Assembly: GCF_023921805.1 (NCBI RefSeq)
Contig: NZ_CP074197.1
Coordinates: forward strand, 186,001-250,000
Source: Ruminococcus sp. FMBCY1
Lineage (GTDB): Bacteria > Bacillota > Clostridia > Oscillospirales > Acutalibacteraceae
Reading direction: 5' to 3'
DNA length: 64,000 bases
The translations under genes were made by a program, and so were the position numbers. The notes under the pieces are model-generated. The model searched no databases and was not told where the DNA came from. It saw only the letters and a list, made by a program, of their open reading frames with translations. This document shows, in pieces, positions 8,386 through 15,387 of this stretch. Position 1 is the first letter of the stretch. Each line of letters opens with the position of its first letter.

Positions 8386-9636
8386 CTATGTATTTGATAT
8401 AAGTTCAACGAGTTTTTCTTTTGGAAAGAATTTTCTTAAATATCTGCGTATAAACTCATCAAGTTCATTGTAAGCAACTGTATATTTATTATTGTTAAGA
8501 TAAAATTCAAGCTGCTTTTTAAGAAACTTTAATTTGTATTCGCAATTTTGATATTCCTGATATGGAACATAATTTTGCGTATTACCGCTTGCAGAAAAAT
8601 TCTTAAATCGTTGACTAAACATATTAACTGATTCGGCAGTGGTAGGAAATGCAGTTGCATAATATTTTAATACCGAGCTTGTACAGTTTAAAACTGTAGC
8701 CGATAAGGTCATAATCAGTTCGTTCGGTAACTGCTCTTTTTCCTTTAAGTGTCCCACCGTGGGACACTTGCGGTTGCTTGTTTCAGGATTAATTACCTTT
8801 TCAGATGAATTATTAACTTTTTCTTTCTCTGCTTCAAGAGGTTCAATTCCAATATTTTCTTCTTCAATATCAGCTTCTTCAAATAATACCGGCACATCAA
8901 CTTTTGGATAAAAGATTTCTTGCAGATTGTCAGGTTCAAGTCTTATTCTTCTTGCAATGTCTTTATCAATCTTTTGGCAAACCGAGGCATTATTAAGAAT
9001 AAAATTAAGCAATGAGATCTGTTGTTCCTCTGAAAGGAATGAAAGTTCATATCCTGCACCTACTGTAATTGCTCCGCTGTCAACTTTGTTAAGTAAAGGT
9101 TTAATGAGATATGTAAGTCTGATGTGTCGATGAACAGCTTTTCTGTTTGTGTTGTTTTGCTCTGCTATAGCTGATACGGTAGATTTACTGCCAAGTTTTT
9201 TTAATAGTTCGGATTGTTCCGCATAACTGAAAGCAAGTTCGGAGGGAAGGTAGTCAGTGTTACGGTCATTATTAGTGGCCAATAAGATTAGTCTTTGCTT
9301 GTCCGGGTCGGTTTCGTTTTTTATTATTGCTTTAACAGATTTTTGCCCATTCAGTAGGCATGCTCTTTTTCTGTGTCTGCCTGCAAGTAAAACATATCTG
9401 CCTTCTTTTTTTGACTTCACAACAGTAACAGGGTCAATCTGTCCTATATGTTTCATACTTTCTGCTATGTTTTCAATTTTGTCTTGATGTATGCTTTGTG
9501 GCTGATCGTCTATTTCATCAATCAGAGATATGTCAATTTCTACAACTTGATTTTCCGTGCTTCCGCCGAGCAATTCAGAGTATGCCTGCTCCGGTGTTTT
9601 TAATATTTGCTTTTTAGGTTTAAAAAAATCAGGCAT
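8386..9636 (-). CDS. ParB-family DNA-binding partition protein
   Basis: Centromere-binding partner of the ParA encoded just upstream. The 416-aa protein has a ParB/Noc N-terminal nuclease-like domain (about 30-130) with GRHRKRACLL, a helix-turn-helix middle region (KSTVSAIAEQNNTNRKAVHR) and a long acidic linker leading to a C-terminal domain. The ATG at 9636 fits GGAGG spacing better than the GTG two codons upstream, and it overlaps the parA stop by eight bases, so the two are translationally coupled. A 23-bp palindrome inside the gene (8747-8769) reads as CPTVGHL in the protein. This suggests a plasmid-like or ICE-like maintenance module rather than the chromosomal parAB. Confidence 0.88.
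   Translation of the reverse strand: MPDFFKPKKQILKTPEQAYSELLGGSTENQVVEIDISLIDEIDDQPQSIHQDKIENIAESMKHIGQIDPVTVVKSKKEGRYVLLAGRHRKRACLLNGQKSVKAIIKNETDPDKQRLILLATNNDRNTDYLPSELAFSYAEQSELLKKLGSKSTVSAIAEQNNTNRKAVHRHIRLTYLIKPLLNKVDSGAITVGAGYELSFLSEEQQISLLNFILNNASVCQKIDKDIARRIRLEPDNLQEIFYPKVDVPVLFEEADIEEENIGIEPLEAEKEKVNNSSEKVINPETSNRKCPTVGHLKEKEQLPNELIMTLSATVLNCTSSVLKYYATAFPTTAESVNMFSQRFKNFSASGNTQNYVPYQEYQNCEYKLKFLKKQLEFYLNNNKYTVAYNELDEFIRRYLRKFFPKEKLVELISNT
8747..8769. promoter_or_regulatory. 23-bp palindrome inside parB (parS-like candidate)
   Basis: Arms AAGTGTCCCAC and GTGGGACACTT flank a single central base. The identical 23 bases occur again upstream of parA at 10466-10488. Two exact copies, one in the promoter region and one in the coding region of a parAB module, fit a ParB-binding centromere or an autoregulatory operator; binding is inferred. 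Confidence 0.7.
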
Positions 9637-10429
9637 TTTCACATTCCTCCATAATCCTATGTGCAGCTTCTATATACTGAGCACCTACAACTGATTTGCA
9701 GTCTGAAACGCTGCTACGATGAAAACCTACTGAGTTTTTTGTTTCTGTTCTATATGATATATATGTATTAAAAACAAGATCGTTATAACTTTCTTTAAGT
9801 GCGTTGTAAATTGTAGCGGAATGTCTTGTATTAGTCTGATACATAGTAACAAGCATTCCGAGAAGATATTTACGAATATCGGTATCTTTCTTAATTCGCA
9901 TAAAACTGTCAAGCATTTGTTCTACGCCCTCATAACTGAGTAAATCTGCCTGAACAGGAATAAGCAGCTTATCACAAGCGTTGAGAACATTTGTAACAAG
10001 CAAATCAAGAGCAGTTTGACAATCAAATATAATGTAATCGTAATTTTCGTTAAAGTAGTCATTCTCAAAAATTCTTGAAATTACAGTTGAACTGTTATCA
10101 TCTGCAGCAATAATTCCAAGCATACCGGCAAGCAAGTTAATTGACGGTATAAAGTCAAAGTTTTCTTTTTCACAATAACGAATACAATTTTTAAAATTTA
10201 CATTTTGTTTTGTAACTGTGCTGAAAATAATATCGGATGTTGTAGGCTTGCCATCGGCTTCCCAATTAAGCCAGTTTGATAAATGGTGCTGTGGGTCGCA
10301 ATCAACAAGTAATACTCTGCGATCATTAACAGCAAGTGCTGCTCCGAGATTTAATACAGTTGTAGTTTTTCCTACTCCACCTTTTTGATTTGATACTGCA
10401 ATTTTTATTGCTTTGTTATTTTCTTTCAT
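9629..10429 (-). CDS. ParA-family partition ATPase
   Basis: Deviant Walker ATPase that moves ParB-bound DNA. The 266-aa protein begins KIAVSNQKGGVGKTTT with the signature Lys of the KGGVGKT loop (residues 16-22), followed by VDCDPQHHLSNWL (Walker A') and YIIFDCQTALDLL (Walker B). It lacks an N-terminal HTH, so any autoregulation would have to come from ParB or another protein. The palindrome 37 bases upstream is the obvious operator candidate. parB follows with an eight-base overlap. Confidence 0.92.
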   Translation of the reverse strand: MKENNKAIKIAVSNQKGGVGKTTTVLNLGAALAVNDRRVLLVDCDPQHHLSNWLNWEADGKPTTSDIIFSTVTKQNVNFKNCIRYCEKENFDFIPSINLLAGMLGIIAADDNSSTVISRIFENDYFNENYDYIIFDCQTALDLLVTNVLNACDKLLIPVQADLLSYEGVEQMLDSFMRIKKDTDIRKYLLGMLVTMYQTNTRHSATIYNALKESYNDLVFNTYISYRTETKNSVGFHRSSVSDCKSVVGAQYIEAAHRIMEECENA

Positions 10430-10465
10430 TTTTCGTTCCCCCGATTAAATGATAAATTTTTTACT

Positions 10466-10488
10466 AAGTGTCCCACCGTGGGACACTT
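10466..10488. promoter_or_regulatory. 23-bp palindrome upstream of parA (operator/parS candidate)
   Basis: Identical to the copy at 8747-8769: arms AAGTGTCCCAC and GTGGGACACTT around one base. It lies between the parA start and the terminator of the ArdC-like gene, where the parA promoter must be. Confidence 0.7.
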
Positions 10489-10503
10489 GTTTGTTTGAGT
10501 AAT

Positions 10504-10528
10504 AAAAAAGACTGCCAAAAACGCAGTC
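10504..10528 (-). terminator. Terminator of the ArdC-like gene
   Basis: On the minus strand GACTGC and GCAGTC enclose GTTTTTG and are followed by six T residues, directly after the stop at 10533. Confidence 0.75.
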
Positions 10529-10532
10529 ATAA

Positions 10533-11558
10533 TTACATCATCATAGCCATTCCCATATCGGGCATTGCTATTTGATTTGGTAAAATGGGTTGTGTCACCT
10601 GTGCAGCCTGAACATTTTTAATTGATGGTGTAAGTTCAGGTTTTAGACTATTGTTGATATTATCCGCAACTGATTTATATGCTCTGTGAGAGTGATCAAG
10701 TGATTTTGTAATGTCAGCCGAAGAGATATTTTTGTCTGCACACATTGTTTTGTATTGATCGGCAAGATGTCTTTGCCTGCTCTCAGGTATTTGCAAGCCA
10801 AAGTATGACTGCAACATTACCGATGTTGCGTCAGCTTCAAATTCCATTTGAGCTTCACTTTTAATTTGAGTTTTATCAAGCTCTTTATGTAAAATAGCGT
10901 GTGCGGTTTCGTGTGTAAGTACTGATAATTTTGTTGAATCGTCAAACATACCGCTAAGCGAAATTGAATTGCTTGCAGGATCAAAGAAGCCTCGCAGTGA
11001 TACTGAATTAAATTGATTTTCGTGTACTTTACAATTCAACTCTTTTTCGCAATATGTTTTCATAAGTTCGTATAGCTGTTTATGCTGTTCTGATGTGTAA
11101 CCAAGATCGAAATATTTAGGATAATCTTCTTTAGGACAATTTGTTTGTGCTATGTCAAAAACAGTACCGACTTTAAAATGTATTCGTTGCTCTGCCTCAA
11201 TTCTATGTAGCTTGTAAGCCTCTTTCTGTTCTTTTGTAGCTTTACTGAGAGGAACAGGGCTGCCGTCAATATTAAGGTATGTCTTTATAGTTGGCACAAG
11301 TATTTTCATTCCGTGTTCGCCACGCTTAACCGAATAACCCATATCCTGATATGCTTTATAGCTGTTACAAAATATTGCACCCGGATTTTGCTGATAAATA
11401 AGCATTGTGTTTCTTGAACTGTAGTTATAAAAACGAGTTGAAAATTGCAAGTATTCAATCATATTCTGCGGATTATCTTTAAAGTTCTTAGCAAGTTCAA
11501 TGACCTTTTGTTTCATTTCTTCTTTTGTCTGTTCTGATTTTGCCGGATCGTAAGCCAT
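10533..11558 (-). CDS. ArdC-like ssDNA-binding protein with zinc metallopeptidase domain
   Basis: The 341-aa protein combines an N-terminal ArdC-type domain (about 1-110; RNTMLIYQQNPGA and GYSVKRGEHGMKIL are typical) with an ImmA/IrrE-like domain holding LTHETAHAILH, an HExxH zinc site, and a downstream EFEADATSVML with the third ligand Glu. ArdC-family proteins protect incoming single-stranded DNA of conjugative elements from restriction, so this supports a transmissible element. The C-terminal Met-rich tail (MAMMM) is unusual. It has a good AGAGGTG site before the ATG and sits directly downstream of a small broken gene at 11571-11792. Confidence 0.8.
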   Translation of the reverse strand: MAYDPAKSEQTKEEMKQKVIELAKNFKDNPQNMIEYLQFSTRFYNYSSRNTMLIYQQNPGAIFCNSYKAYQDMGYSVKRGEHGMKILVPTIKTYLNIDGSPVPLSKATKEQKEAYKLHRIEAEQRIHFKVGTVFDIAQTNCPKEDYPKYFDLGYTSEQHKQLYELMKTYCEKELNCKVHENQFNSVSLRGFFDPASNSISLSGMFDDSTKLSVLTHETAHAILHKELDKTQIKSEAQMEFEADATSVMLQSYFGLQIPESRQRHLADQYKTMCADKNISSADITKSLDHSHRAYKSVADNINNSLKPELTPSIKNVQAAQVTQPILPNQIAMPDMGMAMMM

Positions 11559-11570
11559 TTTTTACACCTC

Positions 11571-11792
11571 TCAATCTGCATATTGATTCTTAATTTCTTT
11601 TTGTACATTGTACGGTAATTCTGAAATACTTGTTAAATCTTTTTGAGAAATAGTTTCTCCTATTTCAATAAGATTTTCGGGTATTTCACAGAAAAATAAT
11701 TCGCCGTCCTCACGCTTGACAATAAGTTTATCTTCATAATATCCGACAACCTAGTTGTCTGTGTACGGTTCTTCAAAACTTAATATACTCAT
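11571..11792 (-). pseudogene. Small gene with amber codon 14 (73-codon frame)
   Basis: AGGAGG precedes the ATG at 11792, and the frame runs 74 codons to TGA at 11571 except for a TAG at 11751-11753 (codon 14, in the context TDN-stop-VVGYYEDKL). The rest, KLIVKREDGELFFCEI and onward, is smooth coding sequence that ends just before the ArdC-like gene. A single C-to-T change from CAG would explain the stop. Without the stop it would be a 73-aa acidic protein of unknown family. A sequencing error or suppression of the amber codon cannot be excluded. Confidence 0.65.
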
Positions 11793-11846
11793 AGCTGCCT
11801 CCTGTTTTTTATATAAAAAAGACCTCATAAACAAAGTTGTTGAATA

Positions 11847-11875
11847 TTGACCATATTATTACAATATGTTACAAT
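11847..11875 (+). promoter_or_regulatory. Promoter of integrase A
   Basis: TTGACC, a 17-base spacer and TACAAT sit 33 bases before the integrase start. The spacer and -10 overlap repeats of TTACAATAT (around 11859-11883), which may be operator or integrase arm sites. Confidence 0.65.
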
Positions 11876-11907
11876 ATTGTTACCTGATTGCTTACGAGGT
11901 GTATTTT

Positions 11908-12825
11908 ATGACTTTATGTGCTGCTTATCAGCAGTTCTTGAAAGAAAAAATTTCTGAAGGTGTAACTGAACAAACTTTAAAATATTATAAATATAATTTA
12001 CCGAAGTTCATTGAATGGTGTGTAGATAACAAAATAGAAAATGTCGAAGATGTTTATACTCATTTATTTGAAGATTACAAACTCTATTTAATTGAAAATA
12101 AAAACGGTACTAAAAAAATATCACTGCAAACTTATACAAGAGCAGTGAAAACATTTTTATTATGGTTAAATGAAAATGAGTTCATTCAAAATGTGGGAAA
12201 GTTGAAACTTATTAAAGCTGAAATTGCCAATATAGTTCCTTTGTCAGATGTAGAAGTAAAAATACTTCTCAATAATTTTGATAACTCATACTTTGGTATT
12301 CGCAATAAATTAATGGTAATGTTTATGCTTGATTCAGGTCTGAGAAGAGGAGAAGTAGTAAGTCTTGAATCAAAAAACATATTTATGCATAACAACACTA
12401 TGTTAGTGCAAGGTAAAGGAGAAAAAGAGCGATTAGTACCTTTTGGTGAAGAAACTAAGCGATATATTAATCGTTATTCACACATGAGAAACGAATATGA
12501 AAAACGCTTTTTCCAAAAAGAAGATGGTACACCGATTACCGATAATACAATCAAGATGTATTTTCAAGATTTAAAAGAAAGTACAGGAATTATCAGATTG
12601 CACCCTCACTTACTTCGCCACACTTTTGCGACTAACTATATCCTTTATGGCGGTGATGTTGAAGAACTGCGAATATTGCTCGGACACACAAGTTTACAAA
12701 TGACAATGAAATATGTGCATTTAGCTACACAACAAAGAATACTAAATCAGCGTTATCATAGTCATATTGATAAATTATTTTGTCAATATGATAATAAATT
12801 GGCTCAATATAGTGGTAGCTTTTAA
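11908..12825 (+). CDS. Tyrosine recombinase/integrase A
   Basis: Site-specific recombinase of the XerC/D-like phage integrase family, probably for the element to its left. The ATG at 11908 follows GAGGTG; a longer frame upstream lacks a site. The 305-aa protein has an N-terminal SAM-like core-binding domain and a catalytic domain with Arg in SGLRRGEV, Lys in QGKGEKERLVPFG, HLLRHTFATNY, LLGHTSLQMT and nucleophile Tyr in MKYVHLA. Its stop lies six bases inside the 45-bp tRNA-Lys 3' half, the classic integrase-next-to-attachment-site arrangement. It is clearly related to integrase B (13127-14008), so the two may use the same site. Confidence 0.92.
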   Translation: MTLCAAYQQFLKEKISEGVTEQTLKYYKYNLPKFIEWCVDNKIENVEDVYTHLFEDYKLYLIENKNGTKKISLQTYTRAVKTFLLWLNENEFIQNVGKLKLIKAEIANIVPLSDVEVKILLNNFDNSYFGIRNKLMVMFMLDSGLRRGEVVSLESKNIFMHNNTMLVQGKGEKERLVPFGEETKRYINRYSHMRNEYEKRFFQKEDGTPITDNTIKMYFQDLKESTGIIRLHPHLLRHTFATNYILYGGDVEELRILLGHTSLQMTMKYVHLATQQRILNQRYHSHIDKLFCQYDNKLAQYSGSF

Positions 12826-12863
12826 TCAAGGTGTCCGGAGTTCGAATCTCCGATGGGTCACCA
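12819..12863 (+). other. 3' half of tRNA-Lys(UUU), attachment site copy 1
   Basis: The sequence runs from the anticodon loop CTTTTAATC through the T arm (CGGAG TTCGAAT CTCCG) and ATGGGTC to ACCA, matching the 3' half of a tRNA-Lys(UUU). No 5' half (GACCCAT...) precedes it; coding DNA of integrase A does. It is therefore an attR-type remnant created by integration at tRNA-Lys; the intact gene should lie left of the window. Confidence 0.85.
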
Positions 12864-12897
12864 TAAAGCCGCAAGGTACAATGCCTTTGCGGCTTTA
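12864..12897 (+). terminator. Hairpin after the tRNA-Lys 3' half
   Basis: TAAAGCCGCAAGG pairs with CCTTTGCGGCTTTA around TACAAT. It is probably the original terminator or processing hairpin of the tRNA-Lys gene and may also end the integrase A transcript. The second copy is at 20153-20186. Confidence 0.55.
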
Positions 12898-12992
12898 CTT
12901 ATATAAATGTAAAAGACACTCTCGGTAATTTGCACAAACAACTTTTTTAAGCTCGCTAATCAGAATAAGCGTTTTACACAAAAATTATATAT

Positions 12993-13067
12993 TGGGCTGT
13001 CGCCAAGCGGTAAGGCAACGGACTTTGACTCCGTCACCCGTGGGTTCGAATCCCGCCAGCCCAGCCA
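12993..13067 (+). tRNA. tRNA-Gln (anticodon UUG), copy 1
   Basis: Acceptor TGGGCTG pairs with CAGCCCA, the discriminator is G and CCA is encoded. The anticodon loop reads CTTTGAC with anticodon TTG, and the T loop is GGTTCGAATCC. All arms fold. An identical gene lies at 20282-20356. Confidence 0.93.
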
Positions 13068-13069
13068 TA

Positions 13070-13100
13070 AGCACCGATTTTTGAAGTCGGTGCTTTTCTT
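13070..13100 (+). terminator. tRNA-Gln terminator, copy 1
   Basis: AGCACCGA and TCGGTGCT form an 8-bp stem followed by TTTCTTTTTT. In copy 2 (20359-20392) one pair becomes a G-T wobble. Confidence 0.8.
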
Positions 13101-13117
13101 TTTTGCTTGCCAAAAAG

Positions 13118-13141
13118 TCAAGGTGTCTAAGTCAAGGTGTC
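13118..13141. other. Two copies of core decamer TCAAGGTGTC at the integrase B 3' end
   Basis: TCAAGGTGTC occurs at 13118-13127 and 13132-13141, overlapping the stop codon of integrase B. The same decamer lies in the tRNA-Lys 3' halves (12826-12835 and 20115-20124) and again beside the second integrase tail (21811-21820 and 21825-21834). Sequence before the decamer differs between copies and sequence after it is the same, so this is probably the phage end and recombination core. Confidence 0.6.
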
Positions 13142-14008
13142 TAAATGACTATCAAACTTATTATTCACTAATTGCATTTGTGTAGCCAAATGAATATATA
13201 TTTGAGTGATTGAGATAGAACTATGACCGAGTAGAACCCTGAGTACTTCAAGATTACCGCCCTGGATAATATAATTCGTTGCAAATGTATGTCTTAACAA
13301 GTGCGGATACAGCCGACTTATGCCTGATGAAATTTTTAAACGCTGAAATAACATTTTGATAGTATTTGCTGTAATTGGTTCTCTTTCAACGGTTAAGAAT
13401 AGAGAGTCGGAGTAACAGGGCTTCTCTGAACGAAATGCAAGATAACGCATTAGTTGATTTTTAACGGTTTTACCGAATGGGACAATTCTTTGCTTACTGC
13501 CTTTACCGTTAATAATCATTGTTCTTTTGCTTTTATCTATATCAGATAACTTGAGCTTTACAACTTCGCCACGCCTAAGTCCACAATCAAGCATAAGCAT
13601 ACACATAAGCTTATCACGCTCACCAAGAAATGTTAAAGGTTCGAATGAATTAAGCAACTGCTTAACTTCTATATCTGTTAAAGGCATAATAACTTCTTTA
13701 TCTGCTTTAATTAGCTTTAACTTATTAATATTAATATCTATTATATCTTCAAAGTATAAATATCTGTAGAATACCCTGACAGCCCTTGAATATGTGCGAA
13801 CTGAAACCCTTTTAATATCTTTGTTCTCTGATAAATATAATTGATAACCTTTAAATAGTATTACATCTAAATCTGATACATCTAAGTCAGAGCCGCAATA
13901 ATCAATGAACATATTTAAGCAGATTTTATAATACGATATAGTTTCTTGAGAATTTCCTCTGAATTTTTGTTCCTGCATAAACATTTCATATGCTTGTGAC
14001 AGGTTCAT
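13127..14008 (-). CDS. Tyrosine recombinase/integrase B (inovirus)
   Basis: Integrase of the filamentous prophage, 293 aa. It shows Arg in CGLRRGEVVKL, Lys in NGKGSKQRIVPFG, HLLRHTFATNY, LLGHSSISIT and Tyr in TQIYIHLA. It begins inside the rep gene (23-base overlap) behind AAGGTG, so it is translated with rep. Its last codons run into the decamer repeats that also occur in the tRNA-Lys attachment sequence. Many inoviruses use host XerCD; encoding an integrase of their own is the other known strategy. It is paralogous to integrase A. Confidence 0.92.
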   Translation of the reverse strand: MNLSQAYEMFMQEQKFRGNSQETISYYKICLNMFIDYCGSDLDVSDLDVILFKGYQLYLSENKDIKRVSVRTYSRAVRVFYRYLYFEDIIDININKLKLIKADKEVIMPLTDIEVKQLLNSFEPLTFLGERDKLMCMLMLDCGLRRGEVVKLKLSDIDKSKRTMIINGKGSKQRIVPFGKTVKNQLMRYLAFRSEKPCYSDSLFLTVEREPITANTIKMLFQRLKISSGISRLYPHLLRHTFATNYIIQGGNLEVLRVLLGHSSISITQIYIHLATQMQLVNNKFDSHLDTLT

Positions 14009-14999
14009 AGTAATTCACCTTCTTAAGTTCTTCATCTTCGGCAAGAAGTAGCTTATATTTAGGATTTAATTTAGGTTTACACTTTTCAATATCAGCAAGC
14101 AAAGTATCAACACCGAATATCTGAATATATGTATATATGCCACCGCCGAAGCGTTCTCCATAGGTTTTACGCAGCTTAATTGCATTATATTCCATTCCAG
14201 GAGCTTTATAGATTGATTTTTCGGTAGTTTCAGCAAAATTATAGAAATCTGACCAGTGGTCAGCAAGTTCAAACCGCCATTTATTAGTATCAGTATTAGA
14301 CCGCTTTACATAACGCAGGTAGTGATTAAGAACAGCAAAATAAAGATTATCTATTGTTTCATTCTCTTCTACCATAAGCCTGATGAACTCTTCCGCACGG
14401 TTGCCGGAGTTTTTACAATTTCCGCAACGGAGCTGGAGCTCGCAGCGAACCCAATGCTTTATCTCATCAGACTTGTTGCGTTCAACAGCCTTATCATAAA
14501 TACGGATAAATACGGAACCGTCACGCTTGCCGTGAGTTACAGTGTGACCGCAGTGTCCGTCAGGATAGACTTTTGAATGAATTTCGGGAGGAACACGAAA
14601 GCGAGAAATGAAGTTGCATTTATAAGTATCTCTGATTATTTCATCAAGATTTAAAAGTCCGGTAAAATCATCAAAGGCTACATCAAGTCTTGTAACCTTG
14701 CATTCTTCTTTATTTTCAATGATAAACGAAAAAAGAGCGTTAAAATTGCCGTGACCGAGTGTTTCAAAAACTCTGCAACCCTGACCGGACATTTCAAGCA
14801 TTACGAGGTTGTCGTGAAAGTCACCGCCATACATTATAGAAATGTGGTCAAAAGATAAGCGATTAGTCCAGCCATAGAAGCCGTGTGTTTCAACCCACGG
14901 ACATTCTTCCATTCCGAGCAGCTCAATAATATTCTGTGGTGAGCATATAGAGGTTGTAAAGCTGAACCAGTCAATTATAATTTTGTTTTCTAAATCCAT
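13986..14999 (-). CDS. Inovirus replication initiation protein (Rep_trans type)
   Basis: Rolling-circle initiator expected to nick the double-stranded form at the phage origin. The 337-aa protein contains VTRLDVAFDDF, RIYDKAVE and WVRCELQLR, the pattern of the replication initiation factor family found in phage and plasmid Rep proteins such as RstA. The N-terminus begins IIIDWFSFT, also typical. It is the last gene but one of the phage operon; the hairpin-rich gap upstream (15032-15125) is a likely origin. Integrase B overlaps its end. Confidence 0.88.
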   Translation of the reverse strand: MDLENKIIIDWFSFTTSICSPQNIIELLGMEECPWVETHGFYGWTNRLSFDHISIMYGGDFHDNLVMLEMSGQGCRVFETLGHGNFNALFSFIIENKEECKVTRLDVAFDDFTGLLNLDEIIRDTYKCNFISRFRVPPEIHSKVYPDGHCGHTVTHGKRDGSVFIRIYDKAVERNKSDEIKHWVRCELQLRCGNCKNSGNRAEEFIRLMVEENETIDNLYFAVLNHYLRYVKRSNTDTNKWRFELADHWSDFYNFAETTEKSIYKAPGMEYNAIKLRKTYGERFGGGIYTYIQIFGVDTLLADIEKCKPKLNPKYKLLLAEDEELKKVNYYEPVTSI

Positions 15000-15031
15000 A
15001 TTTATGTCCCTTTCATGTGTATTGTAGGTAG

Positions 15032-15125
15032 AGGGGGGCTATTAGCTTGCCCCCCTAACAGGAAACAACTTCCTGAATTTTTTTGACTGCAGGGCCCCGG
15101 CGGTTCAAACCGCCACCCCGCAGTC
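15032..15125. other. Hairpin cluster upstream of rep: origin or packaging-signal candidate
   Basis: Three stems lie in the gap between rep and the pVI-like gene: AGGGGGGC/GCCCCCCT (15032-15056), AGGAA/TTCCT (15060-15074) and a compound stem with outer arms GACTGC/GCAGTC (15085-15125) and inner arms GGCGGT/ACCGCC around TCAA. Dense, GC-rich hairpins in otherwise AT-rich phage DNA are typical of filamentous-phage intergenic regions that hold the origin and packaging signal. The first stem or the last may instead terminate transcription. Function is inferred. Confidence 0.6.
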
Positions 15126-15134
15126 AATATATTT

Positions 15135-15386
15135 TTAGTCAATTGTTTTAATCATTCGTAAGATAACGCTATATGTATAATAACCTGCTACTGCAACAAG
15201 CCACAGCGTAAGAGTGTCAACTATAAACGCAAAATCAACGAAATAATTAATATATACAAGATATTTTGAAATAGGTGAATTATCAAGCATTTGGAACGGA
15301 CTATCAGGAAGTAAATCTATTATGCTTTTTAACAAGTCATACAATGTTTCGCATATCCAATTCCAAATCTCGCCGAAAACATCCAT
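15135..15386 (-). CDS. Small membrane protein, pVI-like minor coat candidate
   Basis: The 83-aa protein has an amphipathic N-terminus and one or two hydrophobic segments (about 42-75). It starts one base after the stop of the pIII-like gene (TAAT-ATG), so it is translationally coupled. In filamentous phages the gene after III is VI, a small membrane protein that makes the same virion tip with pIII; position and topology fit, sequence identity cannot be judged. Confidence 0.65.
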   Translation of the reverse strand: MDVFGEIWNWICETLYDLLKSIIDLLPDSPFQMLDNSPISKYLVYINYFVDFAFIVDTLTLWLVAVAGYYTYSVILRMIKTID

Positions 15387-15387
15387 A

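Larger units (their letters stand above)
12819..13103 (+). repeat. 285-bp direct repeat, copy 1
   Basis: Repeated at 20108-20392 with a constant offset of 7289 bases and only a few mismatches. It contains the tRNA-Lys 3' half, a hairpin, a spacer, the whole tRNA-Gln and its terminator. The two copies bound the inovirus prophage. Confidence 0.9.
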
